Shown here in pieces: positions 17,461-26,294 of a stretch of 64,000 bases of DNA. The DNA is taken from the NCBI GenBank assembly GCA_902556065.1, contig CACDUV010000003.1, positions 16,052 through 80,051 of the forward strand. The letters are read 5' to 3'. The DNA is from an uncultured Pelagibacteraceae bacterium. Its GTDB lineage: Bacteria; Pseudomonadota; Alphaproteobacteria; Pelagibacterales; Pelagibacteraceae. Positions within the stretch are counted from its first letter, which is position 1, and every line of letters starts with the position of its first letter. The notes under the pieces were generated by a model, which was given only the letters and a program-made list of their open reading frames with translations, searched no databases and was not told the DNA's origin. The translations under genes were made by a program, and so were the position numbers.

Positions 17461-18159
17461 ATGCATATTTTGTTAACTAGACCACTGGAGGATTGTTCTG
17501 AAATGATATTAAAATTTCAATCATTAGGACATCAAGTTTCTCATCTTCCCTTAATAAGAATTGAAAAGGTTAATTATGAAGAAATTAACTTTTCTGAATA
17601 TGGTGGAATTGTTTTTACTAGTGCAAATGCAGTAAAATTTTTGAACAGAGTAAAATTAGATAAAAATATTAAATGCTTTTGTGTTGGAAATGCTACAGAA
17701 AATAAAGCAAGAAGTGTTGGTTTTCAAAATACAATTGCGGCTGAAGGAAATGTTACAAACTTAAAGGAGTTAATTATACAAAGTTATGAATCCAAAAATA
17801 AAGAATTACTTTACGTTAGTGGTGAAACAATATCGGTTGATTTAGATCAGCAGTTATTAAGCGAAGGTTTTAAGGTAAAAAGAATTATTAATTATAGAGT
17901 AGATCATAATCAAAAATTTGAAGAGAAATTTGTTAATGAATTAAAATTAAATATGCCTGATATGGTCTATGTTTACTCTCAAAATAGTGCGTCAAGTTTC
18001 TTAAATTTCATAAAGATTTACCAAACCGAAAATTTATGGATGAATACAAATTTGATGTGTATAGGCGAAAAAACCTCGTCAATACTGAACGAAATCAAAT
18101 GGAAAAAGATTTTTCTTTTTAACCCTGGAGAAGAAGAGTTTTTGTTATATAAAATTTAG
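17461..18159 (+). CDS. hemD: Uroporphyrinogen-III synthase
   Basis: 232 residues. HILLTRPLEDCSEMILKFQSLG at the start and GGIVFTSANAVKF are typical of this poorly conserved family; VYVYSQNSASSFL appears in the second lobe. It cyclises hydroxymethylbilane with inversion of ring D. The sequence is diverged, so position directly behind hemC carries much of the evidence. It is 2 bp from the MscS-like gene. Confidence 0.9.
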   Translation: MHILLTRPLEDCSEMILKFQSLGHQVSHLPLIRIEKVNYEEINFSEYGGIVFTSANAVKFLNRVKLDKNIKCFCVGNATENKARSVGFQNTIAAEGNVTNLKELIIQSYESKNKELLYVSGETISVDLDQQLLSEGFKVKRIINYRVDHNQKFEEKFVNELKLNMPDMVYVYSQNSASSFLNFIKIYQTENLWMNTNLMCIGEKTSSILNEIKWKKIFLFNPGEEEFLLYKI

Positions 18160-18161
18160 AA

Positions 18162-19247
18162 ATGGAATTAATTAATAATTTTTCAGAGATATTTTTATCA
18201 GTATGGAATAAAGGAATTCTTGGTGTTGATATTTTTCAAATCTTAATTGGTATTGGAATATTTTTACTATTCTTAATTTTTAGAGGTCTAATAAGTAAAT
18301 TAGTTATTAAAAAATTAGAAATTATCTCGAAAAGAACAACGAATAAATTAGATGATACTTTTGTTCAATCACTTGTAGGTCCAGCAAGATTTTTACCAAT
18401 TGTATTAGGATTTTTTATTGCAAGCTACTACATGACTTTCTCACTAGAAGGAAGAGAAGTGGTAGATACAATTAATAGAACGTTGATCACTATTTTAATT
18501 TTTTGGATAATTCACCAAATCATAGAACCAATCTCATACATACTTAGTGGTTTAGACAAATTGTTAACAAGAGAACTTATTGGCTGGATAATTAAATCGC
18601 TAAAAATTCTAATTTTTATTTTAGGTTTAGCAGCAGTTTTAGAATTGTGGGGAATAAAAATAGGTCCAATCATTGCAGGTCTTGGATTGTTTGGTGTTGC
18701 TGTAGCATTAGGGGCACAAGATTTATTCAAAAATTTAATATCGGGAATTTTAGTTTTAGTTGAAAAGAGATTTAAAATTGGAGACTGGATAGCTGTCGAG
18801 GGTATTATTGAAGGTGTAGTAGAAAAGATTGGATTTAGATCAACAACAATTAGAAAGTTTGATAAATCTCTTGCTATTATTCCAAATTTTCAATTTGCCG
18901 AAAACGCAGTTGTAAATGTAAGTGAAACTTCAAATTGGTTAATCAGTTGGATTATTACACTTCAATATGACACTACGGTAGATCAGTTAAAAAAAATTAG
19001 AGATGAAATCGAAAGTCATATTAATTCAAGCGAAGATTATAATACCTCAATTGGTGTTGCGGTAAGAGTTGATAAATTTTCTGATAGTTCAATAGATATG
19101 TATGTAAGATGCTTTACAAAAACAGGAAGTTGGAATAATTGGTTAGATGTTAAAGAAAGATTAGCAATTGCGATCAAAGAAATTGTTGAAAAAAACGGTG
19201 CTTCATTTGCTTTCCCAAGTCAGTCGATTTATGTTGAGAAAAAATGA
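18162..19247 (+). CDS. MscS-family small-conductance mechanosensitive channel
   Basis: 361 residues with about five hydrophobic segments. The pore helix and beta domain are recognisable: GLGLFGVAVALGAQDLFKNL (the alanine/glycine-rich pore helix) followed by KRFKIGDWI and RSTTIRKFDKSLAIIPN. Such channels release solutes on hypo-osmotic shock; some act in envelope maintenance. The stop overlaps the YggT start by 4 bases. Confidence 0.9.
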   Translation: MELINNFSEIFLSVWNKGILGVDIFQILIGIGIFLLFLIFRGLISKLVIKKLEIISKRTTNKLDDTFVQSLVGPARFLPIVLGFFIASYYMTFSLEGREVVDTINRTLITILIFWIIHQIIEPISYILSGLDKLLTRELIGWIIKSLKILIFILGLAAVLELWGIKIGPIIAGLGLFGVAVALGAQDLFKNLISGILVLVEKRFKIGDWIAVEGIIEGVVEKIGFRSTTIRKFDKSLAIIPNFQFAENAVVNVSETSNWLISWIITLQYDTTVDQLKKIRDEIESHINSSEDYNTSIGVAVRVDKFSDSSIDMYVRCFTKTGSWNNWLDVKERLAIAIKEIVEKNGASFAFPSQSIYVEKK

Positions 19248-19534
19248 TAGCTATTTTTTATTTAGTTTTACAAATTTTAAAATTGTACTCTTATGTTGTA
19301 ATCGCCAATGTTATTGTAAGTTGGTTAATAGCTTTTAACGTTCTTAATACTCAAAATAGGTTTGTGTATGCAATTTTAGAGTTAAGTTACAAATTAACTG
19401 AGCCTTTTCTGAATAAAATTAGACGTTTTTTACCAAATTTAGGTTCACTAGATATTTCTCCAATCATTCTTCTTTTATTGATTTGGTTTATTGAAATGTG
19501 TATGAAGCTGTACATTGCACCAATGATTTTTTAA
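19244..19534 (+). CDS. YggT family membrane protein
   Basis: 96 residues with two main membrane helices. YVVIANVIVSWLIAF and the SYKLTEPFLNKIRRFLPNLGSLDISPI block (the YggT proline/arginine loop with the conserved DxSP) identify the family. Its function is uncertain; YggT genes often lie in conserved housekeeping operons. It overlaps the channel gene by ATGA and precedes folD by 9 bp. Confidence 0.9.
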   Translation: MIAIFYLVLQILKLYSYVVIANVIVSWLIAFNVLNTQNRFVYAILELSYKLTEPFLNKIRRFLPNLGSLDISPIILLLLIWFIEMCMKLYIAPMIF

Positions 19535-19543
19535 GAGAGAAAT

Positions 19544-20389
19544 ATGATTTTAATTGATGGAAAAAAAGCAGCGGCAGAATTAAGAGTAGAGTTAAAGGAA
19601 GAAGTTGCAGAGTTAAAATCAAAACATAATAAAGTACCAGGTTTAACAGTAATACTGATTGGTGATTTAACACCTAGTCAGATTTATGTAAGAAATAAAG
19701 AGAAGTCAGCAAATGAGGTGGGATTAAAATCTGAAGTAATTAAATATCCAGATTCAGTTGAAGAGAAGACTGTTCTAGAAAAAATTCAAGAACTAAACAG
19801 TGATGAAACTGTTTCGGGTATTTTAGTTCAACTTCCTTTACCTAAGCATATTGACAAGCAGAAGGTCATAGAAGCTATTGATCCCTCAAAAGACGTAGAT
19901 GGATTTCATCCAATGAATGTAGGTAATCTTTCATCTGGTTATGAAAGTTCGATACCTTGTACTCCGCTTGGATGTTATTTGTTGATAAAAAAAATTGAAC
20001 CTAATTTAAGTGGTAAAAAAGCTGTAGTTGTGGGTAGATCAAATTTAAATGGTAAACCAATGACACAACTTCTTTTGAAAGAAAATTGTACCGTAACTAT
20101 AACACATTCAAAAACTAAAGATTTAAAAGCTGAATGTTTAGAGGCAGATATAATTGTTGCAGCTGTAGGTATACCCGAACTTGTTAGAGGAGATTGGGTT
20201 AAGAAAGATGCTATTGTTATTGATGTTGGTATAAATAAAACTGATAACGGTATAGTTGGTGATGTTCATTTTGATGAAGTTTCAAAAAATGCAAAAGCAC
20301 TTACGCCAGTTCCGGGTGGAGTTGGACCAATGACCATCGCTTGTTTACTTAAAAATACGATCGACTGTTTCAAAAGATCGCAAATTTAA
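19544..20389 (+). CDS. folD: Bifunctional methylenetetrahydrofolate dehydrogenase / methenyltetrahydrofolate cyclohydrolase
   Basis: 281 residues. The catalytic YVRNKEKSANEVG block with the key lysine, the GILVQLPLPKH motif, VVVGRSNLNGKPMTQLLL for NADP binding and the closing PVPGGVGPMT are intact. It interconverts one-carbon units on tetrahydrofolate in the cytosol. A GAGAG ribosome binding site precedes the ATG. Folate-linked one-carbon oxidation is prominent in SAR11 metabolism. Confidence 0.97.
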   Translation: MILIDGKKAAAELRVELKEEVAELKSKHNKVPGLTVILIGDLTPSQIYVRNKEKSANEVGLKSEVIKYPDSVEEKTVLEKIQELNSDETVSGILVQLPLPKHIDKQKVIEAIDPSKDVDGFHPMNVGNLSSGYESSIPCTPLGCYLLIKKIEPNLSGKKAVVVGRSNLNGKPMTQLLLKENCTVTITHSKTKDLKAECLEADIIVAAVGIPELVRGDWVKKDAIVIDVGINKTDNGIVGDVHFDEVSKNAKALTPVPGGVGPMTIACLLKNTIDCFKRSQI

Positions 20390-20427
20390 TAATTAAACCA
20401 TAAGCTGTAATCTGTTAATTTATTAGG

Positions 20428-20631
20428 ATGAAAAAACCTAAACGACCATACAGATTTGGTATAATTTTTTTGCTTCTTACAGTTCCACCTATTGGGGCAA
20501 CACAATTAGGTTGGTATTTGCATGACAAGCAAACTGGTTTTGATTATGGTATGATTGTAGGTACTGTATCAGTAATATACGCTGCATATTTAATGTATGA
20601 AAAAAACTGGCGTGAAGAAGATGAAGATTAA
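20428..20631 (+). CDS. Small two-helix membrane protein, function unknown
   Basis: 67 residues. Hydrophobic segments at about 13-30 and 41-57 are flanked by a basic N-terminus (KKPKRPYR) and an acidic tail (REEDED), so both ends are probably cytoplasmic. I recognise no family. The next small membrane protein starts 3 bp downstream, so they are likely expressed together. Confidence 0.65.
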   Translation: MKKPKRPYRFGIIFLLLTVPPIGATQLGWYLHDKQTGFDYGMIVGTVSVIYAAYLMYEKNWREEDED

Positions 20632-20634
20632 ATT

Positions 20635-20910
20635 ATGGAAAAAATAATTTTTTTTGGATTGGTTATTCCTATTATGGCTTATGTTTTATATTTAGGTGGA
20701 ATGGCGATAATGAATGGTTTTAAATCTAAGGAAGCTAATAGAGCTGAAAAGGAGCAATCCGAAAGTGAGACTGATGAGATAAGCGAGTCTGCTTCTGAAC
20801 AAACTAGCAATTTAAGTGATGAACTCAGTAAATTAAATGATTTAAAAGAAAAAGGAATTATTTCTCAAGAGGAATTTGAAAAGGCGAAAAATAAACTATT
20901 AAATAATTAA
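20635..20910 (+). CDS. SHOCT-domain small membrane protein
   Basis: 91 residues: one membrane helix at about 4-26, an acidic serine-rich linker (about 35-62), and a C-terminal SHOCT motif, LNDLKEKGIISQEEFEKAK. SHOCT motifs sit at the ends of bacterial membrane proteins and are thought to mediate oligomerisation. No enzymatic role is visible. Confidence 0.8.
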   Translation: MEKIIFFGLVIPIMAYVLYLGGMAIMNGFKSKEANRAEKEQSESETDEISESASEQTSNLSDELSKLNDLKEKGIISQEEFEKAKNKLLNN

Positions 20911-20921
20911 ATAGTTTAATC

Positions 20922-21809
20922 ATGTTTAATAGTTTTAAAAAAAAATTTGTTAAAGTAAGCAAGGGTAAAATTTTTTGTAGATTTAAAGGTAACGGTCCTC
21001 CCTTATTATTACTTCATGGATATCCCCAAACACATGTGATGTGGCACAAGACTGCCCCTGAGCTTAGTAAATATTTTACTGTAATAGTTGCTGACCTTAG
21101 AGGATATGGAGATAGTTTAGTTTTACCTGGTGGTACTAATCATAAAAATTATTCTAAAAGAGAAATGGCTAAAGATATGGTTCAATTGATGAGTAAATTA
21201 AATTTTAAAAAATTTTTTGTTGCTGGACATGATAGAGGCGGGAGAGTTGCACATAGAATGGCAAGAGATTATAGAAATAAAATTATGGCATTAAGTGTAT
21301 TAGATATTTGTCCAACTCTAGATATGTACGAGCATACTGATATGAAATTTGCAAAAGGATATTTTCACTGGTTTTATTTAATACAGCCAGCACCTTTACC
21401 AGAGAAAATGATAATGGCAGATCCTAAAAGATGGTTAAAAAGTCGTTTTAATAGGTCATCAAAACGTGCGATTGGAAAAGTTGAAGATGAATATTTTAGA
21501 GCCTTTAAACAAAAAAAAAGAATTCATGCAACTTGTGAGGATTATAGGGCTGCGGCTACTATAGATTTAGAGCATGACAAAAAAGACAGAAAAAAAAAAT
21601 TAAACATTCCTATACAAGTTTTGTGGGGTAAAAAGGGAGTTGTTGGAACACAATTTAAATCAGTTAAAATTTGGCAAAAATACACAAACAAAAAAGTTTA
21701 TGGAGCAGAAATTAATTCAGATCATTTCATTCCAGAGGAGAGTCCTAAACAAACGATTAATCACTTAAAAAAATTTTTTTTAAAAAATGTTAAAAATAAT
21801 TCCAAATAA
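20922..21809 (+). CDS. Alpha/beta hydrolase, haloacetate (fluoroacetate) dehalogenase-like
   Basis: 295 residues. LLLLHGYPQTHVMWH and VADLRGYGDS open the fold. GHDRGGRVAHR places an aspartate nucleophile at residue 104 and the halide/carboxylate arginines at 105 and 108; D128 in SVLDICPT, H149-W150 in YFHWFYLIQPAPLP, Y208 in CEDYRA and H268 in SDHFIP match the full active-site set known for fluoroacetate dehalogenases (recalled, not searched). It would hydrolyse small 2-halo acids or a related ester. A TauD-type dioxygenase overlaps its last 23 bases. Confidence 0.85.
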   Translation: MFNSFKKKFVKVSKGKIFCRFKGNGPPLLLLHGYPQTHVMWHKTAPELSKYFTVIVADLRGYGDSLVLPGGTNHKNYSKREMAKDMVQLMSKLNFKKFFVAGHDRGGRVAHRMARDYRNKIMALSVLDICPTLDMYEHTDMKFAKGYFHWFYLIQPAPLPEKMIMADPKRWLKSRFNRSSKRAIGKVEDEYFRAFKQKKRIHATCEDYRAAATIDLEHDKKDRKKKLNIPIQVLWGKKGVVGTQFKSVKIWQKYTNKKVYGAEINSDHFIPEESPKQTINHLKKFFLKNVKNNSK

Positions 21810-22578
21810 AAAAAATATTGGAGCTGAAATAATTGTAAATTTAAAAGATATTACGAATAAAGATATTTTAAAAATTAAGAAAGCACTGAATAAATATGGA
21901 ATGTTGTATTTTAAACAACAAGAATTAACTTCTAAATTTTATATTCAGTTTGCGAAATATTTTGGAAAATTAGCCAACTATCCAAGACTAAAAGGTTTAA
22001 ATAAAAAATTTCCTCAAATTACTGTGGTGCAAAGAAAATCAACTGATAAAGGACCAAGTTTTGGTGAACAATTTCATACAGACTCGATTTATACAAAAAA
22101 ACCACCAAGATTTACAATGTTGCTTTCTAAACTTGTGCCAAAAAAAGGAAAAGCTAATACAGAATTTTGTTCTCAATATCTTGCTTATAAAGAATTACCA
22201 AGTCCAATAAAAAGAAAATTTAAAAATATTAAAGGTAAATATTCCTCTGAGGGTCCAATCTCGGTTACAACAAAAGAAAGAGTAAAAGAAAAAGGAAAAA
22301 ATATTAAAGAGCTTAAATCTTCACATAAAATAATTAGGAAAATCAGCACAAATTATTCTATTTATTGCAGTCCAGGACATTTTGTTGGTTTTAGCTCAAA
22401 GATAAACAATCAAGAAAAGTTAAAAAAATTTTTATTTAACCATCAAATTAAGAAGAAGTTTCAATTTTCATTGCCTTGGGAAAAAAATCAATTGGCTATA
22501 TGGGATAATAGATCTATGCTTCATCAAGCAACACCTTTCAAAGGAAATAGAATAATGCATAGAATAACGATTAAATAA
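21787..22578 (+). CDS. TauD/TfdA-family Fe(II)/2-oxoglutarate dioxygenase
   Basis: 263 residues. The iron facial triad is visible: H97 and D99 in FHTDSIY, and H246 in SMLHQATP. R255 or R259 downstream (GNRIMHR) is the 2-oxoglutarate-binding arginine. TauD/TfdA enzymes hydroxylate substrates such as taurine, aryloxyacetates or carnitine precursors; the target here is not readable. The gene overlaps the dehalogenase-like hydrolase and is followed 3 bp later by an AEC carrier, suggesting a three-gene catabolic unit. Confidence 0.87.
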   Translation: MLKIIPNKKNIGAEIIVNLKDITNKDILKIKKALNKYGMLYFKQQELTSKFYIQFAKYFGKLANYPRLKGLNKKFPQITVVQRKSTDKGPSFGEQFHTDSIYTKKPPRFTMLLSKLVPKKGKANTEFCSQYLAYKELPSPIKRKFKNIKGKYSSEGPISVTTKERVKEKGKNIKELKSSHKIIRKISTNYSIYCSPGHFVGFSSKINNQEKLKKFLFNHQIKKKFQFSLPWEKNQLAIWDNRSMLHQATPFKGNRIMHRITIK

Positions 22579-22581
22579 TTT

Positions 22582-23508
22582 ATGTTCACAATTTTTTTAG
22601 GACTAACACCATTTATATTTATTACTTTTTTAGGGTTTGTATTTGGTAAGTTAAAAGTCTTAGACCTTAGTCATGCTAAAATTTTAAATCTTTTTTTGTT
22701 CTATATTGCAGTTCCAGCATTGATAATTAAACTAATAGCACAAAATGAAATTGGACAAGTAGATTTCAAACAAATTTTTTCTTATTTAATTATGCAATCG
22801 ATATGTGGAATTATCGCTTACTTAATTACTTCAAAATATTTTAAAAGATCAATCCCAGAGTCTATAATTTGGGCTTTAACAGTTGCATTATCAAACCATG
22901 TGACTTTGCTTTTGCCAATAACAGAAATTTATTTTCAACAAAATGTAATTACACAAGTTGCAAGTATTATATTAATGGATGGGATAATTTTATTATCTAT
23001 AATTGCTTTTTTTCTTGAATTATCTACAAAAAAAAATGTAAATTTATTTAATTTTATTAAAAATTTATTTTTAAACCCATTTATTCTTTCAATAATTATA
23101 GGTCTATTATTTTTATTATTAAATTTTAATATTGATCAAACACCGATTGAATACACTTTGTCTAAACTTGCAGCATGTGTTTCACCAGTTGGATTGTTTG
23201 CAATTGGCATAATTCTTTCGTTTTATACTAAAAATGTAATTAATAAATTATCTGTTTCTATTTCAGTTTTAAAATTAGTCATTTCCCCAATAATTTTATT
23301 GTTAATTGGATTAGTGATTTTTAATACAGGATTGCCAGCTGAAATACCAGGTGCTTTCTTTGTGAGTGTTGCGCCTTGTGGAGTTACTTCTATAGTTTTA
23401 TGTGCTGCTTATAATGTCAGTCCCGAAAATATAATTAAAGCAATTTTTGTTTCTACTATTGCTTCTATAGGGACTATATTTTTTGCAATTAAGTATTTAA
23501 CCCTATAA
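22582..23508 (+). CDS. AEC family transporter
   Basis: 308 residues with about ten membrane helices arranged as two five-helix repeats. The internal ACVSPVGLFAIG segment and the closing VSVAPCGVTSIVLCAAYNV are characteristic of the auxin efflux carrier / malonate permease family. It probably moves an organic acid, perhaps related to the hydrolase-dioxygenase pair upstream. The last 6 bases overlap the convergent metallo-hydrolase. Confidence 0.88.
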   Translation: MFTIFLGLTPFIFITFLGFVFGKLKVLDLSHAKILNLFLFYIAVPALIIKLIAQNEIGQVDFKQIFSYLIMQSICGIIAYLITSKYFKRSIPESIIWALTVALSNHVTLLLPITEIYFQQNVITQVASIILMDGIILLSIIAFFLELSTKKNVNLFNFIKNLFLNPFILSIIIGLLFLLLNFNIDQTPIEYTLSKLAACVSPVGLFAIGIILSFYTKNVINKLSVSISVLKLVISPIILLLIGLVIFNTGLPAEIPGAFFVSVAPCGVTSIVLCAAYNVSPENIIKAIFVSTIASIGTIFFAIKYLTL

Positions 23509-24486
23509 CAATTTGTCTAGAGGACTAACTTCTCCAATTTTAAAAATAATTGCATCTTCTTTATTAAAACCATATTTTTCAGCACTATCTTTAAATCTAA
23601 TTGGGGGTTCCATAATCGGCTCTAATGACAAAACAAATGTTCCCCAATGCATTCCTAATACTTTTTTACTTTTTAGGTCTTGTGCAACATTCAAGGCTTC
23701 TTCTGGTGTAGTATGATAAATAGTTTTATCAAACATTGGTTTAAAATTATAAGCCCCAATATTAATCATTGTCAGATCTATAGGACCATATTTTTCACCT
23801 AGTTTTTTGTAGATTTCCCCATATCCAGTGTCACATGCGAATAAAATTTTTTTATTTTTATATTCTATAAGAAAATTACCCCACAAAGTTTTATTAGTGT
23901 CTGTTAAACTTCTCTTTGACCAATGAACTGCAGGAAGTAAAGATATTTTTAAATCCTCATTTATAATTATTTTATCATACCAATCCATTTCATTTACATC
24001 TTTATATCCTTTAAAATATTTACCAAGATTTAGTGGTGCTAATACTTTTGCACTTTTAAAAGGAAAATTTCTAATTGTTGACATGTCCTGATGATCGTAA
24101 TGATTATGAGTGAGTAAAAATATATCCGTTTTAGGTATCTCATTTAATTTTATTGCAGGATTAGTAAATCTTTTTGGACCAAAGATTAGTGGTCCAGCAT
24201 TCTTTGAAAATACAGGATCTGTTATAATTGTAGTTGCACCTAATTTTATAAGATATGTCGCGTGACCTATCCAAGCAATATAATCATTATCTTTATATTT
24301 TTCTAAATCAGCTAATACTTTTTGTTTTTCAATAACATGTTCTTTTGGATAAGTTAAATCAACTTTTTTTCTCAATTTACTGAAAATTCTATAAGAAAAT
24401 TTTCCTGACCTAGATATTATTACCGGAGATCCTTTTGGATTCCTGAAAGTACCATCAGGCAAATGATGATAAGGTCTTTCTTTCAT
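23503..24486 (-). CDS. MBL-fold metallo-hydrolase (NAPE-PLD/RomA type)
   Basis: 327 residues. IAWIGHATYLIKL and TDPVFS open the fold; THNHYDHQD (H127, H129, D131, H132) is the di-metal motif; later metal ligands are in LPAVHWSKRS, FACDTGYG and GMHWGTF. This pattern is that of NAPE-hydrolysing phospholipase D-like proteins, which in bacteria probably act on lipids or lactones. Its start lies 2 bp after the end of the sugar dehydrogenase gene. Confidence 0.88.
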   Translation of the reverse strand: MKERPYHHLPDGTFRNPKGSPVIISRSGKFSYRIFSKLRKKVDLTYPKEHVIEKQKVLADLEKYKDNDYIAWIGHATYLIKLGATTIITDPVFSKNAGPLIFGPKRFTNPAIKLNEIPKTDIFLLTHNHYDHQDMSTIRNFPFKSAKVLAPLNLGKYFKGYKDVNEMDWYDKIIINEDLKISLLPAVHWSKRSLTDTNKTLWGNFLIEYKNKKILFACDTGYGEIYKKLGEKYGPIDLTMINIGAYNFKPMFDKTIYHTTPEEALNVAQDLKSKKVLGMHWGTFVLSLEPIMEPPIRFKDSAEKYGFNKEDAIIFKIGEVSPLDKLL

Positions 24487-24487
24487 A

Positions 24488-25582
24488 TTATTTTTTTTTC
24501 TCCATTAACCATAAGCTATTTCCCGCAAGAAAATATATTTTTCCATTAACAGGATGAACTTGTATATCTCTTATTCTTCCAATTTTATCTTTGAAAATAA
24601 TTGTTTCTTGAATGTTAGATGAATTTTGAAAGTTTAATTTTCTTAATGATTTATCTTTTAAAGAAGTAATGAGCGCTTCGCCATTCCACTCATCAAATTC
24701 TTTTCCTTTATAAATGGTTATTGCACTTGCAGCTATAGAAGGTACCCAGTATTGGAGTGCCTTAGTAAAACCTGGTTTCCATTTAGGTCCAATCTTTGAC
24801 CCTGAATAATTTGTTCCACCCCAACCTAAAATTTTCCAACCATAATTCTCTCCCTTTTTTACTTCACCAAACCAATCACCACCTTTTGCACCATGGTTGC
24901 TTGCATAAATTTTTCCATCAAAAGAGGAATAGGTTAGACCTTGAGGATTACGAACACCTATTTGATAAATTTCTGGTAACCAATCTGATTTACCTCTAAA
25001 TTTAGGGTTATCTTTTGGAATACTACCATCTAAATAAATTCTGATAATACTTCCAGGATGGCTTGTCGGATCTTGAGCAATCATACCCCCACCTCTTTCA
25101 CCAGCAGATGCAAAAAGATAATTGTCTTTAATAGCCAGTCTAGAACCAAAATGATAACCAGATTCTATTGGAGGTTCAGCTTGAAATATATTTTTAAAAT
25201 CTAAATTTTTTTTATTTAATTCAGCTTTTGCAATTGATGTACTGGTTTTCCAATCCCCTCTATTTTCTGAATAAGAAATCCATAAGTAATTATCTTGGTA
25301 AATAATATCTAATAAACCTCCTTGTCCATGTACAAAATAATTTAAGTTATGTTCAACTTCATAAACTTCTTCAGAAATAATATTTACTATTTTTATTTTT
25401 CCAGTTTTTTCAGTGATAATAAGTTCTTCATTATTTATAAAAGATGATCCCCATGGGTCATTTAAATCTGTAAATTTTTTAAAAGTAAAATTTTCAGAAA
25501 AACTTTTCGATGAAAATAGTAAAAAGAAAAATATCGATAAAAAATATTTGATCACTTTATGAAAGTTTAGATCTACCACCAT
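24488..25582 (-). CDS. Exported PQQ-dependent sugar (aldose/sorbosone) dehydrogenase-like protein
   Basis: 364 residues, a beta-propeller of the soluble glucose/sorbosone dehydrogenase family: FTDLNDPWGSSFI, HGQGGLLDI, GSRLAIKDN, YQIGVRNPQGLTY and SNHGAKGGDWFGEV. The N-terminal hydrophobic segment ending SSKSFSENF is a signal peptide, so it acts in the periplasm. The ATG at 25582 overlaps the upstream SDR gene by 26 bp; an in-frame GTG at 25555 would start right after the SDR stop and directly before the signal peptide, and may be the true start. No PQQ synthesis gene is visible here. Confidence 0.85.
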   Translation of the reverse strand: MVVDLNFHKVIKYFLSIFFFLLFSSKSFSENFTFKKFTDLNDPWGSSFINNEELIITEKTGKIKIVNIISEEVYEVEHNLNYFVHGQGGLLDIIYQDNYLWISYSENRGDWKTSTSIAKAELNKKNLDFKNIFQAEPPIESGYHFGSRLAIKDNYLFASAGERGGGMIAQDPTSHPGSIIRIYLDGSIPKDNPKFRGKSDWLPEIYQIGVRNPQGLTYSSFDGKIYASNHGAKGGDWFGEVKKGENYGWKILGWGGTNYSGSKIGPKWKPGFTKALQYWVPSIAASAITIYKGKEFDEWNGEALITSLKDKSLRKLNFQNSSNIQETIIFKDKIGRIRDIQVHPVNGKIYFLAGNSLWLMEKKK

Positions 25583-26267
25583 CTACAGCAATTATTTGGC
25601 CTGTAACCCAAGAACTATCTTCTGTTAGCAAGAATTTAGCAAGAGCAGCAGAGTCTTTACCTTCGCCTAATCTTTTAAGGGGGTGTGCTTTTGCAATACC
25701 TTCGGCTATAGCAGTATTTTTTAACATTGGTTCTGCTATTTTAGATTTTGTTAAACTTGGTGCCACACAATTTACTCTTATGTTCGGAGCAAATTCTGCT
25801 GCAAGAGAAACCGTCAATCCTTCAACAGCAGCTTTTGCTGAGGCTATGATTGCATGGTTAGTAAAACCTCTTTGGGCAGCAACGGTCGAAAATAATACTA
25901 TCGAACCTTTATTTTTTTTTAAACTTTCTTGAAATCCTTTAATAGCTTCTACAGCAGAATAAAGATTAAGTTTCATGCATTTCTGAAAGTCTTGTTCATT
26001 TACCATTCTTAATGGTTTCAAATCAATTGAACCAACACAATAAGCTAGGCCTTTAATTTCAGAAATATCTGATTTAACTTTTTCTATAAACCCATCCTCT
26101 AAAACATCTACAACGGTATGTGAGCATCCAAGTTTTTCAGAGACAGAACTAAGTTCACTTTCATTTCTTCCAACTAAATGAATATCGTTTCCAGAGTTTT
26201 TTAATTGTTCTGCTAAACTTGACCCAATAGAACCTGTCGCACCAAAAATTACATATTTTTCTGACAT
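25557..26267 (-). CDS. SDR-family protein lacking the catalytic tyrosine
   Basis: 236 residues. GATGSIG (residues 9-15) is the nucleotide-binding loop, S127 lies in VLFSTVA, and K145 is in ASAKAAVEGL. The residue four before the lysine, where classical short-chain dehydrogenases have tyrosine, is I141. The C-terminal WVTGQIIAVDGG is normal for the family. It may be a reductase using another acid, or a non-catalytic binding protein. Divergent from the photolyase gene across 27 bp. Confidence 0.85.
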   Translation of the reverse strand: MSEKYVIFGATGSIGSSLAEQLKNSGNDIHLVGRNESELSSVSEKLGCSHTVVDVLEDGFIEKVKSDISEIKGLAYCVGSIDLKPLRMVNEQDFQKCMKLNLYSAVEAIKGFQESLKKNKGSIVLFSTVAAQRGFTNHAIIASAKAAVEGLTVSLAAEFAPNIRVNCVAPSLTKSKIAEPMLKNTAIAEGIAKAHPLKRLGEGKDSAALAKFLLTEDSSWVTGQIIAVDGGRSKLS

Positions 26268-26294
26268 AAAAAATTTTATTAGTTATATTTAACT

